DNA from: Lunularia cruciata
Lineage: Eukaryota > Streptophyta > Marchantiopsida > Lunulariales > Lunulariaceae
NCBI GenBank assembly: GCA_948567375.1
Contig: OX419758.1
Span: 4,717,001 to 4,781,000, forward strand
Direction: 5' to 3'
DNA: 64,000 nt
The notes beneath the pieces are model-generated. The model worked only from the letters and a program-made list of their open reading frames with translations, was not told the origin of the DNA and did no database searches. The position numbers and the translations under genes are program-made. Below, piece after piece: positions 23,857 to 33,656 of this stretch. The stretch's first letter is position 1. Each line of letters starts with the position of its first letter.

Positions 23857-24078
23857 GTGTCTTCGGATTTGACATTTGACACTTTAGAGAAGAGTGGGTT
23901 TGGAGATGAATGTTTAGAAGAGTTACACACCAATGTAAATAGAGATCAAAGTGAAGAAGTGTTAAAACTGGTAGAGGAGTTAGGAGTTATGAAACCCAAG
24001 GAAAGAGTAGTAGGGAGTGAAGTTACTTTGAGATTGGGTTTGAAAGCCGAGGAAGAAGTAGACATTGGATCAAATTAG
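23857..24078 (+). pseudogene. LTR-embedded ORF, C-terminal part
   Basis: A 73-codon frame (SSDLTFDTLEKSGFGDE..., ending LKAEEEVDIGSN) aligns with 56511-56257 (SSDLTFNILEKSGSGDKEVD...) and 8684-8424. A TAA lies just before it in this copy, and a segment of about 125 bp present upstream in the 55 kb copy is missing here. The protein is acidic, with degenerate repeats of roughly 45 residues (pattern MTSIV...EEIVEI.EEL). The function is unknown. The frame ends about 40 bp before TGTCATTTTGG, a conserved point in all three LTRs. Confidence 0.5.
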
Positions 24079-24878
24079 TAATAGATTTGAGACTTAAGAG
24101 GCAGATATAAAGAGGTGCATTGTCATTTTGGATCTATAGGTTTGTAGAGTTGTTAGGAAACGGTATAGTTGTTAGAACTATCATTTGCTTCACTATTTAA
24201 GAGTGGCATTTGCAAGAAATTGTTGTTCAGTGCTCATAATTTATGAGAAAAGATAAAGCGAAGTGTTATGAAGTAGTGCTCATTGCTTGAGCTTGATTCC
24301 GAGTATCAACTTTGTGTTTGTGTTTGTGAGTATGTAGAGAAATTCAAAGTGCAAGTCAGTGTGCTTGTTGGATGTTGGATTCCGCAGCCTTGATCTTCAT
24401 TCTATGTGTTTGATCCTGAGTGAAGTGCAATTGGAGCAATACCTTGACAAATCTGAGAGGAATTGTAGTGTTGGTAGTATTCTGCATTTGTGAATGTAGT
24501 GTGAAGTTGATGTGAAGCAATTTTGATCAAGGAAGTTGTGCCTTCAGTGGAGGAGTAGAACATAATTTTGAGGCAAAGTCATTTTGCAATGAAGTGCCAT
24601 TTTTTGGAGAGCCTGAATCATCACAATCAAGATTGTTTGGAAAGAATTGAAGATGTTGTGATTAAGAAGTATTAATTTGTAATGAAACTGCAAATCAATG
24701 CTTATTACTCTCTTCTCGATGTGGTTTCTACCTGAGAGATTAAAAGACGCAACCAAGAAGAACTACATTGTTACTGTTTGAGTTTGTATTTGACCAATTC
24801 TGAATTCTATCTCTACGGGAACAAACTTTACTTACCCGATTACCGCAAAAGTGATATTTGCCGGGTTGTCACAGTCAT

Positions 24879-26350
24879 ACTATTCCAAGATTGGTGCATT
24901 AAAGAATGCATCTTTCAATTCCTAAAAGGTCAATTCTTGTGTGGTTCTCCATATCCACTTCTTCCCCTTGCCCAATATTGTTGTAAGTGCCTATGCAATC
25001 TTGGAGAAGTTCTTAACAAATTGACTATAAAACCCCATCAATCCCAAGAAACTCTTGAGGTGAGTTTGATCTCCTAGAGCACCCCATTTTTTAATGACTT
25101 CAATTTTATCTATTAGCACTTGGATACCTTCTACACCTTACTCTATGCCCTAAGTAGTCTACTTTAAATTTGCCAAACTCAAACTTTGAGATTTTGGCAT
25201 AGAATCTAGACAATTTCTTGTAGATTTTGCTTGTGCTTTATCATCATCCTACTGTAGACTAAGATATCATTGAGGAAAATGATAACAAATTTATCCAAGT
25301 ACGGATGAAATATATCATTCATTAAACTCATGAAAGTGGCTAGAGTGCCAAAGTGCATCACCAAAACTCAAAGTGACCATACTTTGTTCAAAGGCCATTT
25401 TGTGTTTGTCTTCTCCACAATCTTGATTTGGCTGTAGTTGCTCCGTAGATCAAGTTTGGTGAAGTGCTTTGCCCCGTTGAGTTGATCAAACAAGTCATCC
25501 ATGCAAGGTAATGGGTATTTGTTCTTCATCATTTGTTGATTTAGTCCTCGGTAGTCAATTCACATGTGCATTGTTCTGTCCTTCTTTGTCCCAAACAATA
25601 CAAGAGCCCCATATGGTGGTACGCTAGGTTGGATAAACCCTTTTTGCAACATATCATTGATTTGAGCCTTACAATCCTCCAACTCATGAGGTGATAGTCA
25701 ATATGTGGCCTTACAAGAAGGTGTCTTTTTAGACAGTATCTCAATTTATGATCTCCTGTCCTTTTTGGTGGTAAAGCTTAGGGTATTTTATTCAAAAAGA
25801 CATCTTGAAACTTATTGATCACATCTTTCAATTTCTCAGGAATTTGTCCATTATGTTTTGCACTTTGAAATTCTCTTATTAGACCCATGAAACATCTATC
25901 TATCTCACTAATAGATGTGGTCCCTATGACATAAAGAGGCAACTCTTGTCTTCTTGATCTTTCTTTAACCCCAAAGATCTTCCATTGACTAGTTCTCACT
26001 ACTTTCTTTCTCCAATCCACCATGGGGTTTGGTTGTAGTGCTCCATCCATGGCATGCCTAAGATTGCATCATAACAAGCTAATTGTATCACTCTCCACTC
26101 AATTTCTTCTTGATACTCTCCTATAGAGAGTACTACTTTTCTAGATTATGACTCAATTCTCTTTGTCTCACCATTAAGTAACTCTACTTTGTCATTCACA
26201 TCCTTCTTTAGTTCCATCTCCAACCTTATTGCAACAAAGTGAGACAAGAAATTCTCTATTGCTTTAGGGTCTATCAACACTCTCACTTGATTGCCTTCTA
26301 GGACTCCATTTGTAACAATAAATTGTATGTTTTCTTCCTCCACCTTTGCA
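24879..26350 (-). pseudogene. chromovirus-2 protease and RT remnant
   Basis: From high to low coordinates: protease (VRVLIDPKAIENFLSHFVAI at about 26290-26230, with the active-site DxGA changed to DPKA), a connector (26050-25778, MVDWRKKVV...FQDVFLNKIP), then RT (25744 to about 25000) and the start of RNase H. The clearer relative at 57870-58401 shows the same connector (MEHYNPMVDWRKKVV). Numerous stops occur. Its order and chromodomain place it among chromoviruses. Confidence 0.65.
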
Positions 26351-27216
26351 CACTCATCCTCATCATAATCCCCCCACCTTTACTCTTCTCCATTGAGCCA
26401 ATAAGGCCATGAGGTAAATTTATTGGCAATTTTTATTTTTTGATGAGATTCTAGCATCCTCCTCTTTGATTTGTCTCTCCATGTGATTCAAAGGCTACTT
26501 GTATGAAGGCCAAGGGCTTCTAGAATGACAAGCACAAAAAATGATGGCTATGTGCCCAATTTGGCCACAATTGTAACAACATCATTGTTTTGCTCAAGCC
26601 CCTTCTCCTCATGGAACTCCTCTCCTCCTTTCTTCAATGCCTTCCCGTTCTCCTTGGAGGAATCTTGCTCCTTGGTCTTGGAACTGAATGTTGCCCAATT
26701 TCATAGGCACTAGTCCACCAAAATGGTGTGTTTCAGCCTGATAGTTTTACACTGGTGTTACCACTTCACTTCCTCCAAGCATCCTAAACATCACTTTGGG
26801 TCTAACCACACAATGGATTTCTACTTGTGTGTTGAAAGGATGAAGTTTTAATACATTCAGATCCATAATAGAATATAGATTGTCAAATTCCACTCTTTGT
26901 TTTATACCACCATAGGTAGGATCACTGATTTTGGTGAATTCATCACTTTGTCTATGAATTTTTCATGGACAAAGTGATGATAAATGAGAGATACTCTCAT
27001 TTGATTGTGTTGGATGTACATAATTTTGATATGGAATGGATTCAAGAATAAAACACTAGGTGTAATAAATTATCCTCTAGGCAACTCCATCCCATCCTCT
27101 CTCTAAAACACCACCCAAGTCTAACAATTGCATTATGTTTTCTCCCCTTACAATTACTTAGTTTTAGTAGTTTTTACCTTTCCAAGAAACTTGATCCACT
27201 CCCCTGGATTAAAACA
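26351..27216 (-). pseudogene. chromovirus-2 gag remnant
   Basis: On the minus strand a knuckle CYNCGQIGHIAIIFC (C-X2-C-X4-H-X4-C) is encoded at about 26583-26540. The preceding Gag domain is too broken to delimit. The region ends at the primer-site relic next to the 5' LTR. Confidence 0.55.
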
Positions 27217-27232
27217 CCTACTCTGATATTTT
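27217..27232 (-). other. primer-binding site relic, initiator tRNA-Met type
   Basis: Immediately inside the 5' LTR the minus strand reads AAAATATCAGAGTAGG, close to TTGGTATCAGAGCAGG. It agrees with the minus-strand orientation of the element. Confidence 0.55.
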
Positions 27233-27830
27233 TGTAATACTCCAATGACAAGAGAAGTCTCCAAGAGAGATACAAGAGAGAAAACACTAGCTTCACATTC
27301 AATACTCCAATGCCCCAAAGGAGCACCTTCTCTTGATTATATGCAAAGAGGATCCCCTCAAAGGAAGCTCCACCCTTGGAGCAGATACATGGATTGGTGA
27401 CATGTCATTGAGTTCCACCCTTAGATTAGATGCCTAGATGGGTGACATGCTGGGCATTGTCCTATCTAGTTGGTCAAATAGGTTTGACTAGATAGAATCT
27501 TTAAAGAATCTTCTTATAATTCTTATCATAGAATCATGTGGATGAGGTACCAATGGAAATCTCTCAATGAGACAAACCATGGGGGGAGAAGGCAAGACTT
27601 TTTCTTTAAAGGAGAGGAATCTATCTATTTTAAAGGCCTAGTTTATTTGTTTAGGCCTCCAAAATTAGCTCTAAAGTTTTCAAGCTATTTTGACTTCTGC
27701 CATATTAGTAGAATTACTCTTTTGGTGAAACCTCTATCTAATCTACCTATCCTATCATACACAATATCCTTTTAGATATTAGTAAGCCAATTTTCACCTC
27801 TAGATAATATGTCTAGCTATTGAGATTACA
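27233..27830 (-). repeat. 5' LTR of chromovirus-2
   Basis: 598 bp, plus strand TGTAATACTCCAATGACAAG ... CTATTGAGATTACA. It has the same length as the partner LTR at 21065 but carries many substitutions, so the insertion is much older than the LTR-692 elements. Confidence 0.9.
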
Positions 27831-28167
27831 CTTTATCATATGTGGATCCATCTTGTCTTTCATGTTTTCAAGCTGAAACCCTTTGTTTCTAATCTACCTT
27901 CCTTTTCCTCTTGAGTCCAACCCTCTCCTCCTCCCATCCCTAGCAACAATCATGAGGAGTATGAAGTTGATCATATCCTTGGACATCATAGCCATATTCA
28001 ATGTGGTTGCCAATAACATATGGAGTATAAAGTCCTTTGGAAAGGGTATTGTTGTTATGGTGCCACTTGGGAGCCTCTTTCTCATCTCAAGAATGCAAAA
28101 ACAGCTATCTCAAGAGTTTGAAGCTTCCACAATGAAGAGGACGTCATCAACTAGCAGTAGGGGAATA
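27831..28167 (+). pseudogene. chromovirus-1 copy 1, chromodomain and polypurine tract
   Basis: This resumes the pol sequence broken at 21064. In one frame it reads MEYKVLWKGYCCYGATWEPL then SHLKNAKTAISRV (about 28019-28120), a typical chromodomain core (EYLVKWKGY...ATWEP). Chromodomains at the integrase C-terminus of plant chromoviruses bind methylated histone H3 and steer insertion to heterochromatin. The tract AGTAGGGGAATA directly precedes the 3' LTR. The C-terminus ends at the LTR border. Confidence 0.75.
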
Positions 28168-28698
28168 TGTAACAATATGGAGTTTATTGATGAGTCAGTC
28201 AAGACTAACAAAGTAGCAATTAGGCCAAATTAGCCAAGAATTATAAGAATATTCTAGAAGCATCTAAGAAACTACTTGATACCTTCCAAGGATTGGATAA
28301 TGTGCATGCCAAGTGGTGACTTCTAGGAAGAAGCTTCTTGGGAAGCTTCCTGGCTAGCTTAGCTTGCATGCCAAGTAGGCGGCTTCTAAAAGAAAGCTTC
28401 TTGGGAAACTTCCAAAATAGCTTAGCTTACATGCCAAGTAGTTAGCTTCTTAAAGGAGGCTTCTCAAGAAGCTTAGCTTACATGCCAAGTAGTTAGCTTC
28501 TTAAAGGAGGCTTCTCAAGAAGCTTAGCTTGCACTCTAAGAAAGTAGGTTTTATGAAGTTTCTCAAGAGTCTTGTATGTTCCCTGTAAATACCAAAGCCC
28601 AAGCTCATGCTAGGCATTTGTAGTTTCCTTCATTCAAGTGTCCCAAGGTGATCTTCCACTACGGTCTTCCATTTTACTTTTCTCTCCTTGATCTTTTA
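28168..28698 (+). repeat. 3' LTR of chromovirus-1 copy 1
   Basis: 531 bp, TGTAACAATATGGAG ... GATCTTTTACA. It is longer than the other chromovirus-1 LTRs because a block (AGTTAGCTTCTTAAAGGAGG with flanks, about 50 bp) is tandemly duplicated at about 28435-28535. GAA/TTC heat-shock-element-like units (GAAGCTTCTTGGGAAGCTTC at about 28330-28350) are present. No matching 5' LTR exists because the element is truncated at 10236. Confidence 0.85.
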
Positions 28699-29382
28699 CA
28701 CAAGGCCTTGTCATACAAGAGTTGAAACTCTCTCATCAACGCTATTCCTTGATTGCTCAAGACCTTAATTGGTGCATCAAAATAATTAAGAATCTTTTTA
28801 AGTTGTCCTTTCATTGGACTTGTCAAGAAGTATCAACTCAATCTGCTTGGAAAAATACTCACCATAGCCAAAACATACCAATGATATCTCACTATTAATG
28901 GTAAAAGTACAAAAAAATCTAAACTCTAGTGGTAACCCAACCTCATGATATGTATGGGTGTAATTGTGGCATAAGAGCATTAAATGATGTTTTAACTTGG
29001 TCATAAACTTTAAATTCAAAAATAAATTATTTTATATCAATCTACATATTACACTACCAATAATGACTCTAGAATAAGCTATATGTCCAACTTACTCCAA
29101 AATATCCTAGCTCTTCATGAGCATGTCATACCAATTGTGGTCTCTGAGATGGAAGGAGCACTACTCACATTTTACTATCCTTCCATATAAAGAAGATGTA
29201 TGGACTCTTATCTACACTACTTAGCTTGTTGAAGGACATGGTGTCTTTTCTTGGCATGAATTTTGCCACTCATAACACCAATGTGAAGATAATCCATCAT
29301 TAAGATATCATCATGAATGTCTTGTTGACCTATACCAATATCTCTACCCTTTTGATCCAAGACCTCAAAAACTCCTTTTATT
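28699..29382 (-). pseudogene. MTase-family integrase fragment
   Basis: On the minus strand this aligns with 48780-49270 of the MTase element: QQDIHDDILMMDYLHIG at about 29340-29290, then the His/Cys zinc region and VCFGYGEYFSKQIELI. It continues into a part of the integrase core that the main copy has lost (APIKVLSNQGIALMREFQ at about 28775-28720, a decayed SDQG block). It begins directly at the end of the chromovirus-1 LTR (28698). It shows that the family once encoded a complete integrase. Confidence 0.7.
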
Positions 29383-29990
29383 TGTATTGAGAGATACTCT
29401 TGTCTTCCAAGGATAATAGACCTTAAAAGAACACACAAGACGAAACACCAGTTTCACACTCAATCCTCTTATGCCCCAAAGGAGCACCTTTACTTTATTA
29501 TATAGCAAAGAGTATTCCTTCAAGAGAAACTTCACCCTTGGATCAAATACATGGACATGATAGGGAGCTCTACCCTTAGATAAGTTGCATGCATGGATGA
29601 CATGTGGGTTATATGTTGGTTCTGGTCCTATCTGGTTGGTCAAGCAAGCTTTGACCAAAAGGAATCTTTAGGGAAGCTTCTTGTAGGAATTTCAGAATTG
29701 CATGGGTGAGGTACCGTTGGGAAGCTCACAATGAGACAAGCAAGGGAGGAAGGAAGGTCAACCTTTTGTCCATTGGGAGTAGAATCTGCAGATTTTTAGG
29801 CCTAATTCATCCTTTAGGCCTTTGAAATTAGCTTTAAAGTTGACTATTTTTGGCTCTTTACCTATTAGTAAAAGTACTCTCTTGGCAATACTTCTATCTG
29901 ATCTACTCATTCCATAATCTATAACATCCTTCTAGATGTTACCAAGCCAATTTTCACCTCTAGATAATTTGTCTAGCTATTGGTATTACA
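29383..29990 (-). repeat. chromovirus-2 LTR
   Basis: About 608 bp, plus strand TGTATTGAGAGATACTC ... GCTATTGGTATTACA. It is homologous along its length to 27233-27830, although the first 20 bp are rearranged. It abuts another partial LTR of the same family at 29991. No clean target duplication is visible. Confidence 0.75.
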
Positions 29991-30146
29991 TTTTCAAGTT
30001 AATTTTTACTCTTGCACTACTATTAAAAGTGCTCTTTCTATGACACTTCTATCTAGTCTATGTAGCCCATCATACCTACCATCCTCCCAAATATTATCAA
30101 GATAATTTTCACCTCTAGATAATAGATCTAGCTTTTGATATTACAA
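29991..30146 (-). repeat. truncated 3' LTR of a second chromovirus-2
   Basis: Only the last 156 bp of the LTR remain (plus strand ...AATAGATCTAGCTTTTGATATTACA). They are followed by the polypurine tract AAAAGGAGAAAGG (minus strand) and coding sequence, as in the copy at 21663. The outer part of the LTR is missing, probably lost when the LTR at 29383 arrived or recombined. Confidence 0.7.
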
Positions 30147-32263
30147 ACCTTTCTCCTTTTAAGATGCAACGTCCTCATTGCAAAGTTGTTGCTCAAAAGA
30201 CTTCACTAACATTGATACATTGCTCAAGTTGGATGTTGGCTCCCATGTTGCCCCATATAGTGGGTACACTTTCCATTGTATAAGATATTCCACATGCGGA
30301 TGGTGAGTACCATAGATGCATTTCTAGAGAATACATTTGACTTCATATTCCTCCGTGTCATCAATGAGTTGAACAAGGTAAAATTTCTTGTATGAAAGAA
30401 AAGTGGATGGTCAAGGTGCATATCTATATAGTAAGGAAACATAGAATACATAATAGATCTTCATGTATTGTGGTAGCTCAAGGTGATAAGCCACTACTTT
30501 GATTCAATGAAGGATGAGGAAAGGCCCAACAAAACAAGGTTTGAGCTTGTGAGTGCCAACTAATGTGAGATTGGTTGTTGATAGCTAGCATTGATCCCCA
30601 ACATTGAATTCTATGTGCCAGTTATGTACATTTGCATATGTTTCTATTGATTTTGGGTGATCTACAACTTGTGTTTAGCATTCTCCACTCCTTGTTGGAT
30701 TTTGGAAACAAAAGTGTTGACAACATCCACCTTGGTATCCATCAGGCGGATCTTCATCAAGCTCAAAGGTGTGAAATGATGCTCTTCATACATGAGGAAG
30801 AACGGTGTGAATGTATTCACTAAATTGTTGTACATAAATTCCACCAATGGGATCAAAGTGTCCCACCTTTCTTGCTCTTTTAGAGTGAAGTCCTTGAGCA
30901 TGTCTTCAATATTGCAATTAGCTCACTCTATTTTTCCATTGGTTTGTGGATGGTAAGCCATGGACATTGCCACTTCTATTTTGAAGAAACCAAAGAGTGA
31001 TCTCTAAAACAAACTAGTGAATTAAGTGCATTTATCAATGATGAGCACTCAAGACAGCCCATGGTAAGAAAAGACTACATCTAAGTAAAATTGAGCTAAT
31101 TGTGGAACAATCACATCCTTGGTGGTAGGACGTAAATGAATCATCTAGCTGAGTTGGTCAACAAAGACTACAATGGAGTCAAACCCTGAAATGGTCTTGG
31201 GCAATTAGCAACCTAGATTCATGCTTATTTGCTCCCAACATTGTGTAGGAGTAGGAAGAAATTGAAGGAGTACAATGAGAGCTTGATTAGAAGCTTCATT
31301 CTATTAACAAAGTAGGCAGCTTTGAATGTACTCCATCATATCATTGCTCATCTTGGGCGAATAGTAATTGCATTTGGCTGCATCCAAAGTTTTGTCCATG
31401 CCAATGTGACCTACAATGGCGGTCTCATAACATTTTGCTAGAATAATGGTTCTAATTTCCATATTATCTGGGATCCATAAACTACGATCAAAAAAAGCAA
31501 ATCCTTGGATACTAATGATGCCATTGGATGATTGCACTCCTAAAATATGTGGGTCAATTTTTGTAGCAACAAGAATCTTTGGCCAAAATTTAGGGTTCAT
31601 TTTGACCTCTACCACTAGATTGTTTGCCATAGGCATTTGGGTAAATGTATCTACTAGTTGCTTCTTACCTTCCACATACATGATTGTCATATTGAACCTT
31701 TGTCTCCACTCTGTCCATCGAGTCTATCAAAAAGAAAGATCTTTTTGTGTCTTGAGATAGACTAAAGGTTTATGGTCTATCTCCACTACAAATGCCTACT
31801 TGCCAACACAAAGCTTCCAATGCTTGGTTCCAAGGACAATGGCCAACTCTTCTTGTTTGGTGGTGTGATAGTTGCATTCTTTTGGTAATAGCTTTTGAGA
31901 GAAATATGCAATTAGGTGCCATCCATCATGTTACTCTTGTTGTAGGACTACTCCTATTGTCATGCTTGATGCATCTATAGCCAACTTGATTGGCCATTTT
32001 GGGTCATACCATTTCAAGGTTTGTGCATATAGTAATGCATCTTTCAATTCTTGAAAGGCTAATTCTTGTGCGGTTCCCCACACCTACTTATTCCTCTTGC
32101 CAAGCAATGCCATTAGAGGTTATCTTCCTCCATAATCCGGATTTGATAGTAACTACTCCATAGATCAAGTTTGGTGAAGTGTCTTGCTCTATTGAGCTGA
32201 TTGAACAGGTTATCCATGCAGGTAAGGAGTATTTATTCTTTACCGTTTGTTGATTTAGACCTC
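30147..32263 (-). pseudogene. chromovirus-2 pol: RT end, RNase H, integrase, chromodomain
   Basis: In element order: RT end near 32263-32090, RNase H (about 32080-31700), integrase zinc region (31690-31304, with HIGMDKTLDAAK...CLLC), integrase C-terminal part (30901-30662, ERWDTLIPLVEFMYNN) and a readable chromodomain at 30303-30162 (HVEYLIQWKVYPLYGATWEP), ending with a stop next to the polypurine tract. It has many stops elsewhere. The element is interrupted at 32264-32268 by a chromovirus-1 insertion (TSD GATAG) and its upstream half resumes at 57870. Confidence 0.75.
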
Positions 32264-32268
32264 GATAG

Positions 32269-32668
32269 TGTGAAAGATCAAGACCGAGGAGAGAAATATG
32301 AGAATAGAAACTTACATTGGGATATTTGAATGAGTGAAACTTTGAGTGCCTAGCATGAGCTTCGGCTTTGGTATTTATAGGGAGCATATGAGGCTTTGGT
32401 CAAGAAGCTTTCTTGAGCCACTTTCTTGGAGTGCAAGCCAAGTTAACCAAGAAGCATCTCAAAGAAGCTTCCTTCTAGAAGCCGCCTACATGGCTTGCAA
32501 GCTAAGCTAGTCAAAAGCTTTTAGAAGCTTTCTTCTAGAAACTACTTACTTGGGATGTAAGCTTAGCTAATCAAGAAGCTTCCTAAATACATTTAGAATA
32601 GGCTAATTTGTCTTATTTGTTACTTCATTAGCCCTAACAAACTTTGTTGCTAAACTCCATATTGTTAT
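32269..32668 (-). repeat. 3' LTR of chromovirus-1 copy 3
   Basis: 400 bp; element sense TATAACAATATGGAG ... GATCTTTCACA. The 5-bp target duplication GATAG lies at 32264-32268 and again at 57865-57869, which ties this LTR to the one at 57564-57864, 25 kb away. A TATAAATA box (minus strand, near 32375) and GAA/TTC arrays such as AGAAGCTTCCTTCTAGAAG (32462-32480) are visible. Confidence 0.88.
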
Positions 32669-32789
32669 ATATTCCTCCACTGCTATTTAATGACGTCTTC
32701 ATCGTCATTGAAGCTTCAAACTCCTAGATGGTTGATTGTGTATTCTAGAGATGAGAAAGAGGTTGCCATGTGGCATCATGAAGGGGATA
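32669..32789 (-). pseudogene. chromovirus-1 copy 3, 3' end of pol
   Basis: The sequence aligns with the minus strand of 28168-28050, the end of the chromodomain coding region and the polypurine tract. It is cut at 32789 by the MTase element and resumes at 50888 with AATACCCTTTCC. The junction carries GGATA on the left and AAATA on the right, a decayed target duplication. Confidence 0.75.
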
Positions 32790-32916
32790 TGTCACGCCAT
32801 TTGTAGTGTCACATCTAGATTGCTCAAACACAGGAGTTGCAATGATAGAAGTTAGAGCTATTTTAGTAGTTTCCCATAGATGATTTTATGATAGTCAAAT
32901 TTTCTATTTGGGGTAC
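32790..32916 (+). repeat. 5' LTR of the MTase element, first part
   Basis: It begins TGTCACGCCATTTGTAG and matches 49751 onward. It is interrupted after GGGGTAC by the LTR-692 element and continues at 40748 with CGACTTCATTGTGGGGCCC, as GTACTGACTTCACGGTGGGG does at 49881. Confidence 0.85.
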
Positions 32917-33608
32917 TGTGAGCCGGCCTGTCTCTCACTCAGGATGAACCTCTGATGGCTATTATGGTAGCGCACCATGGACTAAGAAGGCAAGGAACCC
33001 CAACTCCATCATACTCCTCCAAGGCTAACACTCCAAGACTCAAGACATTGCTCACTAGAGAACTCAATGAGAGAGAGATAGTTGCAAATGAAAGGATGAT
33101 GAGTACCTCCTCACCCCTTGTTTATATACTTGTGAAATAGTTACGTACCAAAGTTACTAATTACCGTTGTAACTCAAGTTACTAGACTAAAAGTCAAGTA
33201 AAGTCAAAAAGTAGAAAGGAATATCCATTCACATGGGCATATTCCCCTAAGCATGTGGTCTTATCTTGACCCAACCACTAAAGCAAGGATTCCTTCACAT
33301 GGGCTATCCTTGGACTAAAGAAGAATCCAAAACAAAAAGGCTTGCGGGCCCAAGAGTTCTCAACTCTTTCCCCAAAGCCAAACACCTAGGAATAATACCA
33401 AGTCAACACACTAAGATCCAAAATAGTGGTGCTCATCTTTTCTTCTTCCTCTAAAGTAAGGTCCCATCTATCTTAGCTATGACTAACTTTAGCTAACCAT
33501 GACTAATATAGAACCATCCTTTATCTCTATATAAATAATATCTCTTAAGTACTTGTAATACCAAGCTAAATATCACAATACCACACACATGCACAAATGG
33601 GTGTTACA
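32917..33608 (-). repeat. 3' LTR of the intact LTR-692 element
   Basis: 692 bp, plus strand TGTGAGCCGG ... GGGTGTTACA. The pol stop codon lies only about 50 bp inside the element from its inner edge, and a purine-rich run (element sense TTAGTCCGGGGGTAAA) adjoins it as the polypurine tract. Confidence 0.95.
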
Positions 33609-33656
33609 TTTACCCCCGGACTAAGTTTTCACTTTGTCCTCAAAGTGAAGGTCTCT

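Larger units (their letters stand above)
23185..24873 (+). mobile_element. solo LTR of the long-LTR family
   Basis: This is 1689 bp running from TGTGATACTCACATTTTC to GCCGGGTTGTCACA, flanked by the perfect 5-bp duplication GTCAT (23180-23184 and 24874-24878). It splits the RNase H region of chromovirus-2. It has a single terminal structure and no primer site, which makes it a solo LTR and proves that the family's LTR is this long. The LTR contains an open frame (23857-24078) and, at 23555-23625, short tandem repeats built on GGACTTCxGATTTT. Confidence 0.88.
21065..27830 (-). mobile_element. chromovirus-2 retrotransposon, full-length but decayed
   Basis: Two 598-bp LTRs (21065-21662 and 27233-27830) bound a minus-strand internal region. 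A polypurine tract AAAGGGAGGAGG lies beside the 3' LTR and a primer-site relic beside the 5' LTR. Without the 1.7-kb solo LTR at 23185 the element is about 5.1 kb. It interrupts chromovirus-1 sequence: 20996-21064 on one side, 27831 on the other. The target duplication is blurred (CTTG versus CTTT). Gag, protease, RT, RNase H, integrase and chromodomain remnants can be read in the proper order. Confidence 0.85.

Noticed and set aside
28330-28540. Repeated blocks around 28330-28540 as a CRISPR-like or satellite array.
   Set aside because: They are the tandem U3 repeats of the chromovirus-1 LTR, contiguous and without unique spacers.
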